From: Tangfeifania diversioriginum
GTDB lineage: Bacteria; Bacteroidota; Bacteroidia; Bacteroidales; Prolixibacteraceae
Length of the DNA stretch: 51,936 bases
NCBI RefSeq assembly: GCF_900141875.1
Contig: NZ_FQZE01000030.1
Coordinates: 1-51,936, forward strand
Reading direction: 5' to 3'
The position numbers and the translations under genes are program-made. Shown piece after piece: positions 34,703 to 43,117 of this stretch. Each line of letters starts with the position of its first letter. Within the stretch, counting starts at the first letter, position 1. The notes beneath the pieces were generated by a model that saw nothing but the letters and a program-made list of their open reading frames with translations, did no database searches and had not been told where the DNA came from.

Positions 34703-34803
34703 ATCCGGTACCCAGTCTGAAGGCCAGGCCTGTTTTTATTGATTGCCTCTCGCTGAATTCAATAAAACAAAAGTTGAACTGATTAGTTACAAAATCTGTA
34801 ATA

Positions 34804-35544
34804 ATGAAAAAATTCAGGGCCGATTTACATATCCACTCGTTGTTGTCGCCCTGTGCCGATTTGGAGATGACCCCGCTAAATATTGTGCAGAGGGTTAAAG
34901 AAAAACAAATTGACATCATTGGAATCACCGACCACAATTCCACGAAAAATGCAATGGTGATAAAACAACTGGCCGAAAAAAAAGGGATTTTTGTGTTAAC
35001 CGGCGCCGAAGTCACCACCCGCGAGGAAGTGCATTGCCTCACCTTTTTTGAAAAGGAGAACGAACTGCAAAAATTCCAGCAGTTTATTGATGAAAATATA
35101 AACAAAATTCCCAACGACGAAGGTTATTTTGGTTACCAGCCGGTTGTTGATGAAAATGAAAACATTAAAGAAATGATTCCTTATTTTCTTCCGGCAGCGC
35201 TTCAGAAGGGGATCACCCAGGTGCAGCAACAGGTTGAAAAACTCAACGGAATTTTCATTCCTGCCCACATCGACCGGTCTGCAAACGGTATTCTCAGCCA
35301 GCTGGGGTTTATTCCACCCACCCTAAAGTTCGATGCACTCGGCCTTTCGAGGCATGGTTCGGTAAAACATGTTCAAAAACAGTATGTTTTACAAAACAAA
35401 ATCACCTTTATTCGCAATTCCGATGCCCATTTTCTGGAACAAATTGGCGAAATTTACTCCCTCTTTAATTTGAATGAAATAAGTTATTTGGAAATAAAAA
35501 AGGCTTTGAATCAATTGGATGGCCGTTTTGTTGAGCAGGTATGA
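34804..35544 (+). CDS. PHP-domain phosphoesterase
   Basis: A 246-residue metal-dependent PHP hydrolase. Metal motifs ADLHIHSLLSPCADLEMTP at the N-terminus, GITDHNST (~40), the Glu in LTGAEVTT, the HIDR motif near ~155 and SDAHFLEQIG (~200). The substrate is unknown; relatives include trypanothione-like phosphoesterases and 3',5'-nucleoside bisphosphatases. Its place in [FeFe]-hydrogenase operons is conserved from clostridia to Bacteroidota (from memory), so a role in the signalling module or in nucleotide turnover is inferred. Overlaps the next gene by 4 bases (ATGA). Confidence 0.85.
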   Translation: MKKFRADLHIHSLLSPCADLEMTPLNIVQRVKEKQIDIIGITDHNSTKNAMVIKQLAEKKGIFVLTGAEVTTREEVHCLTFFEKENELQKFQQFIDENINKIPNDEGYFGYQPVVDENENIKEMIPYFLPAALQKGITQVQQQVEKLNGIFIPAHIDRSANGILSQLGFIPPTLKFDALGLSRHGSVKHVQKQYVLQNKITFIRNSDAHFLEQIGEIYSLFNLNEISYLEIKKALNQLDGRFVEQV

Positions 35545-36089
35545 AAACCATTTCGGAACATGTGCTGGATATTGTACAGAATTCAGTCAGGGCTAAAGCA
35601 ACATTGATTGAAATCATAGTAAATGAAAATAAAGAAAATAATCTTTATACCCTGGTTGTAAAAGATAATGGTTGCGGAATGCCGGAGGAAATTTTGAGGC
35701 AGTCAACCAACCCGTTCTTTACATCGCGGAAAACCCGGAAAGTGGGACTGGGGTTGTCGCTTTTAAAGCAAAATGCCGAAGGTGCAAACGGCTCTTTTAC
35801 CATCGATTCTGTTCCCGGAGAAGGGACTTTGGTAAAAGCTGTTTTTCAGAAATCGCATTTGGACCGGCCTCCGCTTGGCGACATCTGGAACACGTGGTAT
35901 TACACGTTGCTGAGCAATCCGGAAATCAGGTTGATTTACAAACACTGCACGGGGGCAGGCAGTTTTGAAATCGACTCGAAAGAGATTTTCGACATGCTCG
36001 AAGGCGTTTCACTAAGCCAAAAAGAAGTGAGAGAAGCTGTTATTGAAATGATAATAAATAACCTGAAAGAATTGGAAGTGATTAACTAA
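35541..36089 (+). CDS. GHKL ATPase (histidine-kinase-like ATP-binding protein)
   Basis: A 182-residue protein with a HATPase_c domain but no phospho-accepting His domain. N box HVLDIVQNSVRAKAT, G1 VKDNGCGMPEE, an F box in NPFFTSRKTRK and G2 GLGLSLLKQNAEG. The C-terminal ~70 residues are unique (LGDIWNTWYYTLLSNPEIRL). It may phosphorylate a protein partner on Ser/Thr or act as an ATP-driven switch. Its start overlaps the PHP gene (ATGA); 16 bases separate it from the 2Fe-2S gene. Confidence 0.85.
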   Translation: MKTISEHVLDIVQNSVRAKATLIEIIVNENKENNLYTLVVKDNGCGMPEEILRQSTNPFFTSRKTRKVGLGLSLLKQNAEGANGSFTIDSVPGEGTLVKAVFQKSHLDRPPLGDIWNTWYYTLLSNPEIRLIYKHCTGAGSFEIDSKEIFDMLEGVSLSQKEVREAVIEMIINNLKELEVIN

Positions 36090-36105
36090 AAAATACCATT
36101 CAACT

Positions 36106-36501
36106 ATGACAAAAATAAAAACTGTGGCTGACCTTAAGAGAATAAAAGACGAAGTTCAGTCGAAAATTAAATTGCGGGAGAACAGCGATCATCCCGAGCA
36201 AATTGTTCAGGTAAAAGTGGGCATGGCTACTTGCGGAATTGCATCGGGGGCAAAAGAAACCATGAAATATTTTGTGGATGAGTTGGAACAGCAGGCTATT
36301 GATGCTGTGGTGACGCAAACGGGCTGCATGGGTTATTGCTATGCCGAACCCACCGTGGAAGTAACCCTGCCGGGAAAAGATGCTGTGGTTTTTGGATATG
36401 TAAATAAAGAGAAAGCAGAAGAAATTATTGATGTTTACATAAAACGCGGCGAACTTATCGACGGCGTAATTCCAATTACTTTTAAAACCATCGACGATTA
36501 A
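36106..36501 (+). CDS. thioredoxin-like [2Fe-2S] ferredoxin
   Basis: A 131-residue protein with a thioredoxin-fold [2Fe-2S] domain: Cys in KVGMATCGIASGAKE (~43) and in TQTGCMGYCYAEPTVEV (~70-74). The first Cys pair typical of such ferredoxins seems reduced to a single Cys in the first loop, so cluster ligation should be checked. The same domain type forms the N-terminus of HydB just downstream. It probably passes electrons to or within the hydrogenase complex. Confidence 0.75.
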   Translation: MTKIKTVADLKRIKDEVQSKIKLRENSDHPEQIVQVKVGMATCGIASGAKETMKYFVDELEQQAIDAVVTQTGCMGYCYAEPTVEVTLPGKDAVVFGYVNKEKAEEIIDVYIKRGELIDGVIPITFKTIDD

Positions 36502-36522
36502 TAAACTTTCAACTAATCAATT

Positions 36523-38316
36523 ATGACCGATTATAAAATGCATTTGCTTATTTGTGGCGGCACAGGGTGCAAAGCTGCTGAAAGCGATGAAATCAAAAAA
36601 TCATTAAAAAACTGGATTGATGAGCTCGGCCTGGAAGACGATGTTCAGGTCGTTTTTACCGGCTGCTTCGGATTTTGCGAAAAAGGGCCTATTGTTAAAG
36701 TGATGCCCGACAATACTTTTTATGTGAACGTTAAACCCGATGATGCTGAAGAAATCGTAAAAGAACACCTTCTCAAAGGCCGGCCGGTTCAGCGGTTATT
36801 ATATACCGACCCGGTAAGTAAAAAAGCAATCAGCGATTCAAAAGGAATGAATTTCTACAAAAAACAATTGCGGATTGCTTTGCGGAATTGCGGTTTCATT
36901 AATCCTGAAAGCATTGATGAATACATCTCGCGCGATGGATATATGGCGCTTGGCAAATGCCTTGGTGAACTCACTCCTGATGAAACTATCAAAGAAATAA
37001 AAGACTCAGGATTGCGCGGCCGTGGCGGCGGCGGATTCCCCACAGGATTGAAATGGGAAATTACCCGGAATGTGGAATCGGATGAAAAGTACGTGGTTTG
37101 CAATGCCGATGAAGGCGACCCCGGTGCATTTATGGATCGTTCAATACTCGAGGGCGATCCACATTCGGTTATTGAAGCCATGGCCATTTGCGGTTACTGC
37201 ATTGGTGCCGAAAATGGACTGGTTTACATCAGGGCTGAATACCCACTTGCCATTGAAAGACTGAAAATTGCGCTTAATCAGGCGCGTGAATACGGGTTGC
37301 TCGGTGAAGATATCCTGGGAACCGGGTTCAATTTTGAAATAGATATCCGCCTTGGTGCCGGGGCATTTGTTTGCGGTGAAGAAACAGCGCTCATCCATTC
37401 AATGGAAGGGTTAAGGGGCGAACCTACTTTCAAACCCCCGTTCCCATCCGTTTCAGGCTACCTGGGCAAACCCACCAACGTGAATAACGTGGAGACTTTT
37501 GCCAATATCCCGGTAATTCTGAACAAAGGAGCCAGCTGGTTCAGCAAAATTGGAACAGAGAAATCGAAAGGTACCAAAGTATTTGCCCTTGCCGGTAAAA
37601 TCAATAACGTGGGGCTGATTGAAGTGCCTATGGGGACAACCCTGCGCGAAGTGATTTACGATATTGGCGGTGGCATAAAAGATGGCAAAGGATTTAAATC
37701 GGTGCAAACCGGTGGTCCTTCAGGCGGATGCCTCACCAAAGATTTTCTGGATACACCAATTGATTACGACAACCTGATTAAGGCCGGCTCAATGATGGGC
37801 TCCGGTGGTATGATTGTGATGGATGAAGATGACTGTATGGTTTCTATTGCCAAATTTTACCTCGAATTCACACTCGAAGAATCGTGTGGTAAATGTTCGC
37901 CCTGCCGCATTGGAAACAAACGTCTGCACGAAATTCTCGAGAATATAACCAATGGAAATGGAAAAGAGGAAGATTTAGAACGGCTGAAATTACTGAGCAA
38001 TGTAATAAAAGATACCTCTTTGTGCGGCCTGGGACAATCTTCGCCCAATCCTGTGTTGTCCACAATTCTCAATTTCGAAGATGAATACCTGGCGCACGTT
38101 AATGAAGGAAAATGCCCGGCAGGACAATGTAAAGCGTTGCTTAAATATGAAATAATTGAGGACTTGTGTACCGGATGCACACTTTGTTTCCGCAACTGCC
38201 CGGTGGGAGCAATTACCGGGGAGAGAAGGCAGCCGCACTACATCGACCAGTCGCTTTGTATTAAATGTGGCGTGTGTTACGAAAAATGCAAGTTCAATGC
38301 AATTAGACTTTCTTAA
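36523..38316 (+). CDS. hydB: bifurcating hydrogenase NADH/FMN subunit HydB
   Basis: The NuoF-like subunit that carries FMN and the NAD site in the trimeric electron-bifurcating [FeFe] hydrogenase. 597 residues: N-terminal thioredoxin-like [2Fe-2S] domain (ICGGTGCKAAES; FTGCFGFCEKGP, ~1-90), FMN/NADH domain (GLRGRGGGGFPTGLKWE ~165; CNADEGDPGAFMDRS ~190), SLBB-like region, the NuoF [4Fe-4S] site ESCGKCSPCRIGNKRL (~452) with SLCGLGQ, and a C-terminal pair of [4Fe-4S] motifs (CTGCTLCFRNC ~548; CIKCGVCYEKC). Follows the 2Fe-2S gene and precedes hydA by 18 bp. Confidence 0.95.
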   Translation: MTDYKMHLLICGGTGCKAAESDEIKKSLKNWIDELGLEDDVQVVFTGCFGFCEKGPIVKVMPDNTFYVNVKPDDAEEIVKEHLLKGRPVQRLLYTDPVSKKAISDSKGMNFYKKQLRIALRNCGFINPESIDEYISRDGYMALGKCLGELTPDETIKEIKDSGLRGRGGGGFPTGLKWEITRNVESDEKYVVCNADEGDPGAFMDRSILEGDPHSVIEAMAICGYCIGAENGLVYIRAEYPLAIERLKIALNQAREYGLLGEDILGTGFNFEIDIRLGAGAFVCGEETALIHSMEGLRGEPTFKPPFPSVSGYLGKPTNVNNVETFANIPVILNKGASWFSKIGTEKSKGTKVFALAGKINNVGLIEVPMGTTLREVIYDIGGGIKDGKGFKSVQTGGPSGGCLTKDFLDTPIDYDNLIKAGSMMGSGGMIVMDEDDCMVSIAKFYLEFTLEESCGKCSPCRIGNKRLHEILENITNGNGKEEDLERLKLLSNVIKDTSLCGLGQSSPNPVLSTILNFEDEYLAHVNEGKCPAGQCKALLKYEIIEDLCTGCTLCFRNCPVGAITGERRQPHYIDQSLCIKCGVCYEKCKFNAIRLS

Positions 38317-38334
38317 TCCTGAAAATTAAAAACA

Positions 38335-40086
38335 ATGGATACAGTACAATTAACAATAGATAATAAACCACTGGTAGTAAAAAAAGGAGCTACCATTTTA
38401 GAGGCGGCAAAAAGCATTGGGGTTCATATTCCCACGCTTTGCCATATGAAACTCGACGACATGAATATTGAGAACAAGCCCGGCGGGTGCCGCGTTTGTG
38501 TGGTAGAAGTGGAAGGAAGAAGAAATCTCGCCCCGGCCTGTTGTACCGAGGTTGCCGAAGGCATGGTGGTACATTCGCACTCCATACGTGCCATAAATGC
38601 ACGAAGAACTGTTGTTGAATTAATCCTTTCGGATCATCCGGCCGATTGCCTTATTTGCGCAAAGTCGGGGAATTGTGAATTGCAGGATATGGCCCATCAC
38701 CTCGGAATAAGGGAAATCCACTACAAAGGCGAGCAGTCAACTTACCGTGAAGACACTTCACCGGCTATTATCCGCGATGTGGACAAGTGCATTATGTGCC
38801 GCCGTTGCGAAATGATGTGTAACGAGGTGCAAACAGTTGGGGTACTTTCTGCCATCAACCGCGGGTTCAACTCTGTTGTTTCTCCTGCTTTTGAAATGAA
38901 CCTCGACCATTCGGTTTGTACTTATTGCGGGCAGTGCGTGGCTGTTTGTCCAACCGGCGCGTTAACCGAAGTGAATCAAACCAATAATGTGGTAAGGGCA
39001 TTGTCTGATCCTGCAAAAACTGTAATTGTTCAAACCGCTCCTGCCGTGCGTGCTGCGCTGGGCGAAGAGTTCGGAATGGAACCCGGCACGCTGGTAACAG
39101 GCAAACTTGTTTCGGCGTTGCGCAGCCTGGGTTTCGACAAAGTTTTTGATACCGATTTTGCTGCCGACCTCACAATTATGGAGGAGGGCACTGAATTACT
39201 CAACAGGCTGACTAAATTTTTGGAGGGAGATAAAGATGTGCAGTTGCCAATACTTACATCTTGTTGCCCTGCCTGGGTGAAATTTTTCGAACATCAGTTT
39301 CCACAGCTGAAAGATATTCCTTCCACAGCACGGTCGCCACAACAAATGTTTGGGAGCATTGCCAAAACCTATTTTGCAGAGAAAATGGGAATCAAACGGG
39401 AGGATCTGGTAGTGGTTTCAATTATGCCATGTGTTGCCAAAAAGTATGAATGCGGGCGCGATGAGTTTAAAGTTGATGGCAATCCGGATGTGGATTACGC
39501 CCTTACTACACGCGAGCTGGCTTCGCTCATTAAGTTAGCAAATATCAACTTTAGCCGCTTATCAAATGAGGATTTCGACCAGCCGTTGGGGGAATCAACC
39601 GGGGCAGGCGTGATTTTTGGTACAACCGGTGGTGTAATTGAGGCTGCGGTACGAACCGCCTACGAACTGTACACGAAAAAGCCACTTCCCAAAATTGATT
39701 TTAATGAATTGAGAGGAATGGAAGGCATCCGGCAGGCTACAATTGATTTCGACGGATTTCCAATAAATATTGGCATTGCCCACGGATTGGGAAATGCCCG
39801 CGAGTTGCTTAAAAGAATTGAAGAAGGGGAGAGTAATTTTCATGCTATTGAAATTATGAGTTGCCCGGGTGGATGCATCGGGGGTGGCGGCCAGCCCTAT
39901 CATCATGGCAATGTGGATATTCTGAAAAAAAGGCAAATGGCTATTTACCAGGAAGATGGTAATAAAAAAATCAGAAAGTCGCATGAAAATCCGTACATCA
40001 TTCAGTTGTATGAAGAATTTCTGGGTAAACCGATGAGCGAAAAGGCGCATCAGTTGTTGCACACTGAATATTTTGATCGTACTTAA
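38335..40086 (+). CDS. hydA: [FeFe] hydrogenase catalytic subunit HydA
   Basis: Reduces protons to H2, in this complex using NADH and reduced ferredoxin together. 583 residues. N-terminal [2Fe-2S] domain (GGCRVCVVEVEG), the His-ligated cluster motif HPADCLICAKSGNCEL (~100), two [4Fe-4S] motifs (CIMCRRCEMMC ~152; CTYCGQCVAVC ~195) and all three H-cluster signatures: TSCCPAW (~307), MPCVAKKYE (~363) and MSCPGGCIGGGGQP (~507). Every catalytic Cys, including the proton-relay Cys, is present, in contrast to the sensor at 33001. HydEFG maturases are not in the window. Confidence 0.97.
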   Translation: MDTVQLTIDNKPLVVKKGATILEAAKSIGVHIPTLCHMKLDDMNIENKPGGCRVCVVEVEGRRNLAPACCTEVAEGMVVHSHSIRAINARRTVVELILSDHPADCLICAKSGNCELQDMAHHLGIREIHYKGEQSTYREDTSPAIIRDVDKCIMCRRCEMMCNEVQTVGVLSAINRGFNSVVSPAFEMNLDHSVCTYCGQCVAVCPTGALTEVNQTNNVVRALSDPAKTVIVQTAPAVRAALGEEFGMEPGTLVTGKLVSALRSLGFDKVFDTDFAADLTIMEEGTELLNRLTKFLEGDKDVQLPILTSCCPAWVKFFEHQFPQLKDIPSTARSPQQMFGSIAKTYFAEKMGIKREDLVVVSIMPCVAKKYECGRDEFKVDGNPDVDYALTTRELASLIKLANINFSRLSNEDFDQPLGESTGAGVIFGTTGGVIEAAVRTAYELYTKKPLPKIDFNELRGMEGIRQATIDFDGFPINIGIAHGLGNARELLKRIEEGESNFHAIEIMSCPGGCIGGGGQPYHHGNVDILKKRQMAIYQEDGNKKIRKSHENPYIIQLYEEFLGKPMSEKAHQLLHTEYFDRT

Positions 40087-40139
40087 ATATTTTGGTTTTA
40101 TCTAAAATCTAATAGTCTAAAGTCTAAAAGTCTTATATC

Positions 40140-40649
40140 ATGCCAAAAATAAAACTTGCCGAAAATACGGTCCAACAGATTAAAGAAGTTTGCGCTGAAT
40201 TTGGGAACAAAGAAGGCGAACTCATAAACGTGTTACACAAAGTTCAAAACAAGCTGGGCTATCTTCCGGCCGAAGTGCAGGAAGTTATTGCCCGCGAACT
40301 CAAAACCTCGGTGGCAAAAGTTTACGGAGTAGTCACTTTTTACAGCTTTTTCACTATGATTCCCAAGGGAGAGTTCCCCATTTCAATTTGCATGGGAACT
40401 GCCTGTTATGTGCGGGGAGCCGAACAGGTTCTGAGCGAATTTAAACGCCAGCTGAAAGTGGAGGTGGGCGAATCAACCGACGATGGAAAATTCTCGCTGA
40501 ACTGCCTGCGTTGCGTGGGAGCTTGCGGCCTGGCACCCGTTGTTATGGTGGGCGAAAAAGTGTTCGGCAGGGTTGCACCCACCCAGGTGGTTAATATTAT
40601 TAAAGAATACCGCGAAGGATGTGCAAGTGAAAATGCAAAATCTGCATAA
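40140..40649 (+). CDS. hydC: bifurcating hydrogenase NuoE-like subunit HydC
   Basis: A 169-residue NuoE-type [2Fe-2S] subunit. Cluster ligands in ICMGTACYVRGAE (two Cys) and NCLRCVGACGLAP, with the usual helical N-terminus (NVLHKVQNKLGYLPAEVQEV). It completes HydABC, though it is placed after hydA. 53 bases separate it from hydA, and an intrinsic terminator follows, so it is the last gene of the hydrogenase operon. Confidence 0.95.
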   Translation: MPKIKLAENTVQQIKEVCAEFGNKEGELINVLHKVQNKLGYLPAEVQEVIARELKTSVAKVYGVVTFYSFFTMIPKGEFPISICMGTACYVRGAEQVLSEFKRQLKVEVGESTDDGKFSLNCLRCVGACGLAPVVMVGEKVFGRVAPTQVVNIIKEYREGCASENAKSA

Positions 40650-40669
40650 CATTTAATTTGTTCTGTTGC

Positions 40670-40711
40670 CCGGGGCGCATCGTATTTTACTGATGCTGCC
40701 CCGGTATTTTT
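40670..40711. terminator. terminator of the hydrogenase operon
   Basis: Stem CCGGGGC (40670-40676) / GCCCCGG (40698-40704), extended by GCATC/GATGC, then TATTTTT. It lies between convergent hydC and the djlA-like gene and may serve both. Confidence 0.8.
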
Positions 40712-41444
40712 ATGCAATATTCCGCTCTTTTTTAATGTTTTCGTAAGCCCGGTTCACCATTTGGAATTTCTCGTTTGCTGCTTTCTGAAAATCATTGCCC
40801 AGGTGGCTCACTTTGTCGGGGTGATATTTCATGGCCATCCGGCGGTAGGCTTTTTTCAGTTCTTCGTTCGATGCATTCTGTGCAATTTCCAGAATTTTAT
40901 AATCGGCATCGATGTTTCGAACAAACATGGCCTGGATGGACTCAAAATCGCCGTTGCCAATGCCCATCTGGCGGGCAATCGTTTCAATAAGCTTTCGTTC
41001 ATTTTCGTCCACATGCCCGTCGGCTTGTGCAATGCCAAATAAAAAATGAAGCAGTTGCAACCGCGCCGAATAGTTCATGTTTTGCTTGATTTGGGTGCAG
41101 ACAGCATTCACCGGGATAGATTGCTTCAGAAGATCGCGCAACATTTTCACGGCTTCCTGTGCCGATGCAGCTCCAAAGTTTTGCACCATAAATTTTTTAA
41201 CATAGTCCAGTTCCGATTTCAATACTTTTCCATCGGCTTTCATAACTGCAGCTACCAATACCAGCAGGCTCATCACGTAGCCGCCGGTTGTGGTACGGCC
41301 CGAGTAACCGCTTGGCCTTCCTGTCTGAATTTCAGTTGTGCTTCCATCGACAATTGAGCCCACCACAAAACCAAAAATTGCTCCTATGGGGCCACCAACT
41401 GCCCAGCCTAATCCTCCGCCAATCCATTTACCAAATTTTGCCAT
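40710..41444 (-). CDS. DjlA-like TerB/DnaJ co-chaperone
   Basis: A 244-residue protein. The N-terminus has a Gly-rich, membrane-type segment ([20 protein letters not shown], ~8-27). A TerB-like helical domain (~55-170) is followed by a C-terminal J domain (~180-240) with the HPD motif in [13 protein letters not shown]. This is the architecture of DjlA, a membrane-anchored DnaK partner. The ATG overlaps the end of coaE by 17 bases, so it is co-transcribed with coaE and ybbR. Confidence 0.88.
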   Translation of the reverse strand: MAKFGKWIGGGLGWAVGGPIGAIFGFVVGSIVDGSTTEIQTGRPSGYSGRTTTGGYVMSLLVLVAAVMKADGKVLKSELDYVKKFMVQNFGAASAQEAVKMLRDLLKQSIPVNAVCTQIKQNMNYSARLQLLHFLFGIAQADGHVDENERKLIETIARQMGIGNGDFESIQAMFVRNIDADYKILEIAQNASNEELKKAYRRMAMKYHPDKVSHLGNDFQKAANEKFQMVNRAYENIKKERNIA

Positions 41445-42030
41445 CTTCTTTTAGTTTTTTATCTATTTCAATAATTTTTGGTATCAATAAATTTTTATTA
41501 TCGTTCATCAGAACAAGGTTGGCCAGTTCCTGTTTTTTTTCTTCGGGGAGCTGGTTTTTTATGCGTTCCTCAACCTCTTTTCTGCTTATTTGGTCGCGTT
41601 TCATTACCCTTTCAATCCGCTCATTTTGGGGGGCTGTTACCAAAATGTTGTAATCCATTATTTTGTAGAACCCGCTTTCAAAAAGAATGGCCGCTTCGTG
41701 AATGACGTACGGAAAATGCTCGTGCTGTTTCACCCAGTTTTTAAAATTTCTCCGAACGGCAGGATGTACCAGCGCATTCATTTTAGAGAGTTGAATTTTA
41801 TCATTGAAAATAATTTCGGCAAGTTTTTTTCGGTCAATGGTGCCATTTGGGGTGTAAATATTTTCACCAAAAAGGTGAATGAGTTCTGATTTTAGCTGTT
41901 GGTCGGTATCAAGTAAATTTTTAGCTGTCTTGTCGGCTTCAAAAATCGGGACCCTCAACAGTTTAAAAACTTTGCATACTGTAGTTTTTCCGCTTCCAAT
42001 TCCGCCTGTAACTCCAATGGTTAAAGCCAT
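41428..42030 (-). CDS. coaE: dephospho-CoA kinase
   Basis: Last step of CoA synthesis: ATP-dependent 3'-phosphorylation of dephospho-CoA. About 200 residues from ATG 42030 ([18 protein letters not shown]-loop at the N-terminus), with [13 protein letters not shown], the VHPAVRR region and the lid sequence [17 protein letters not shown]. An in-frame ATG at 42048 is possible but adds six residues not expected in the family. Lies just after ybbR and overlaps the djlA-like gene, an order common in Bacteroidota. Confidence 0.95.
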   Translation of the reverse strand: MALTIGVTGGIGSGKTTVCKVFKLLRVPIFEADKTAKNLLDTDQQLKSELIHLFGENIYTPNGTIDRKKLAEIIFNDKIQLSKMNALVHPAVRRNFKNWVKQHEHFPYVIHEAAILFESGFYKIMDYNILVTAPQNERIERVMKRDQISRKEVEERIKNQLPEEKKQELANLVLMNDNKNLLIPKIIEIDKKLKEDGKIW

Positions 42031-42051
42031 ACTGATTTTTTTGAACATTCA

Positions 42052-43041
42052 TTAATCGGTTTCCACCAAAAAATCAACCGATTGGGGTGAAACCCGGAGC
42101 GATTGAATAAATGGAGGTTTCGAATCAATAGTTACATCAAGGGTTTCGCTGCTGTTGTCAGCCTGGTTGAAATCAACAGTGATTTTAAAACTATTTGTTG
42201 TTGTGCTTTCATAGTTGCTCATCCCCACCAAAAACGAAACTTTTACTTCCGAAGGGAAAAGTTTAACAGAAACACCTTCGGGCTTATTTTTTATTTCAAC
42301 CGGAATAGTAAGTTCCTTTTCGGTAAATTTTTCGACCGGTATTTTAACCAGTACTTTATCGGACGACAATTCTGTGTTTAACGGCCTTTTTACCTGCACA
42401 ACTTTTTCAATATTCTCATCGATTTCTGAAATGTTAACTGATTCGGTTTCCAGAAAACGGATTGTGTCGAGTGCTGTCGATGGCCCCGATATTTTTATGC
42501 TTTCAGGCTGAAAAGTAATTTTGTTTTTGAGGTAAAACTGCGGTTTAAAAGTGGTGGTAAGGTTGGTTTTCACCGGAAGTGTTTTTGTGGCCGCGCTGTC
42601 AAAAATCAGTGTAATTACATTGGGTGAAATTTCTGCAATTGAAATTTCATTGGTAACCTGCTGCGAAACTCTTTCAATTAAACTTTGCGATTGGATGGTG
42701 ATGATATTTGCGCTGCCTTCATGATTTTCGTGGATTGAAGCAAGATCTAATACGATAGGTGAAGGCGACAAAATGAGTTTATACCGTAAAATGGAAAAAC
42801 CATGTCCTTCAACTTTCAGTTCAAATCTTTTGGGTGGAGTACTGGTTAAAAACATCTCCTCGGGCGGATTGGTGTATTTAACCGGGTAATTTATAGTGGT
42901 TGTGTAATCTTTACTTAATGCGTTCAAAAACCAAAGTGCAGTGGCAATTAAAAGGCAAACAGCAAATACAATCAGCCGCCGGTCCTTCTTTAGTTTTTCA
43001 AAGTTGAAATAATTCACTATTTCTGTGAGTTTCTTTTTCAT
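42052..43041 (-). CDS. YbbR-domain membrane-anchored protein
   Basis: A 329-residue protein with one N-terminal transmembrane helix (~20-40, LIVFAVCLLIATALWFLNAL) and a long extracytoplasmic part made of repeated YbbR-like beta domains (VKYTNPPEEM; VKTNLTTTFKPQFY; IPVEIKNKPEGVSVKLFPSE). In Firmicutes the related CdaR regulates the diadenylate cyclase CdaA; whether that applies here is unknown, and no cyclase gene adjoins. First gene of ybbR-coaE-djlA. Confidence 0.85.
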   Translation of the reverse strand: MKKKLTEIVNYFNFEKLKKDRRLIVFAVCLLIATALWFLNALSKDYTTTINYPVKYTNPPEEMFLTSTPPKRFELKVEGHGFSILRYKLILSPSPIVLDLASIHENHEGSANIITIQSQSLIERVSQQVTNEISIAEISPNVITLIFDSAATKTLPVKTNLTTTFKPQFYLKNKITFQPESIKISGPSTALDTIRFLETESVNISEIDENIEKVVQVKRPLNTELSSDKVLVKIPVEKFTEKELTIPVEIKNKPEGVSVKLFPSEVKVSFLVGMSNYESTTTNSFKITVDFNQADNSSETLDVTIDSKPPFIQSLRVSPQSVDFLVETD

Positions 43042-43117
43042 TGTAGTAGTTGAAATTCGACAAAATTAATGAATTATGCCAATTGAAAAATCATTCTTTT
43101 CAGTTTATTTTATCATT

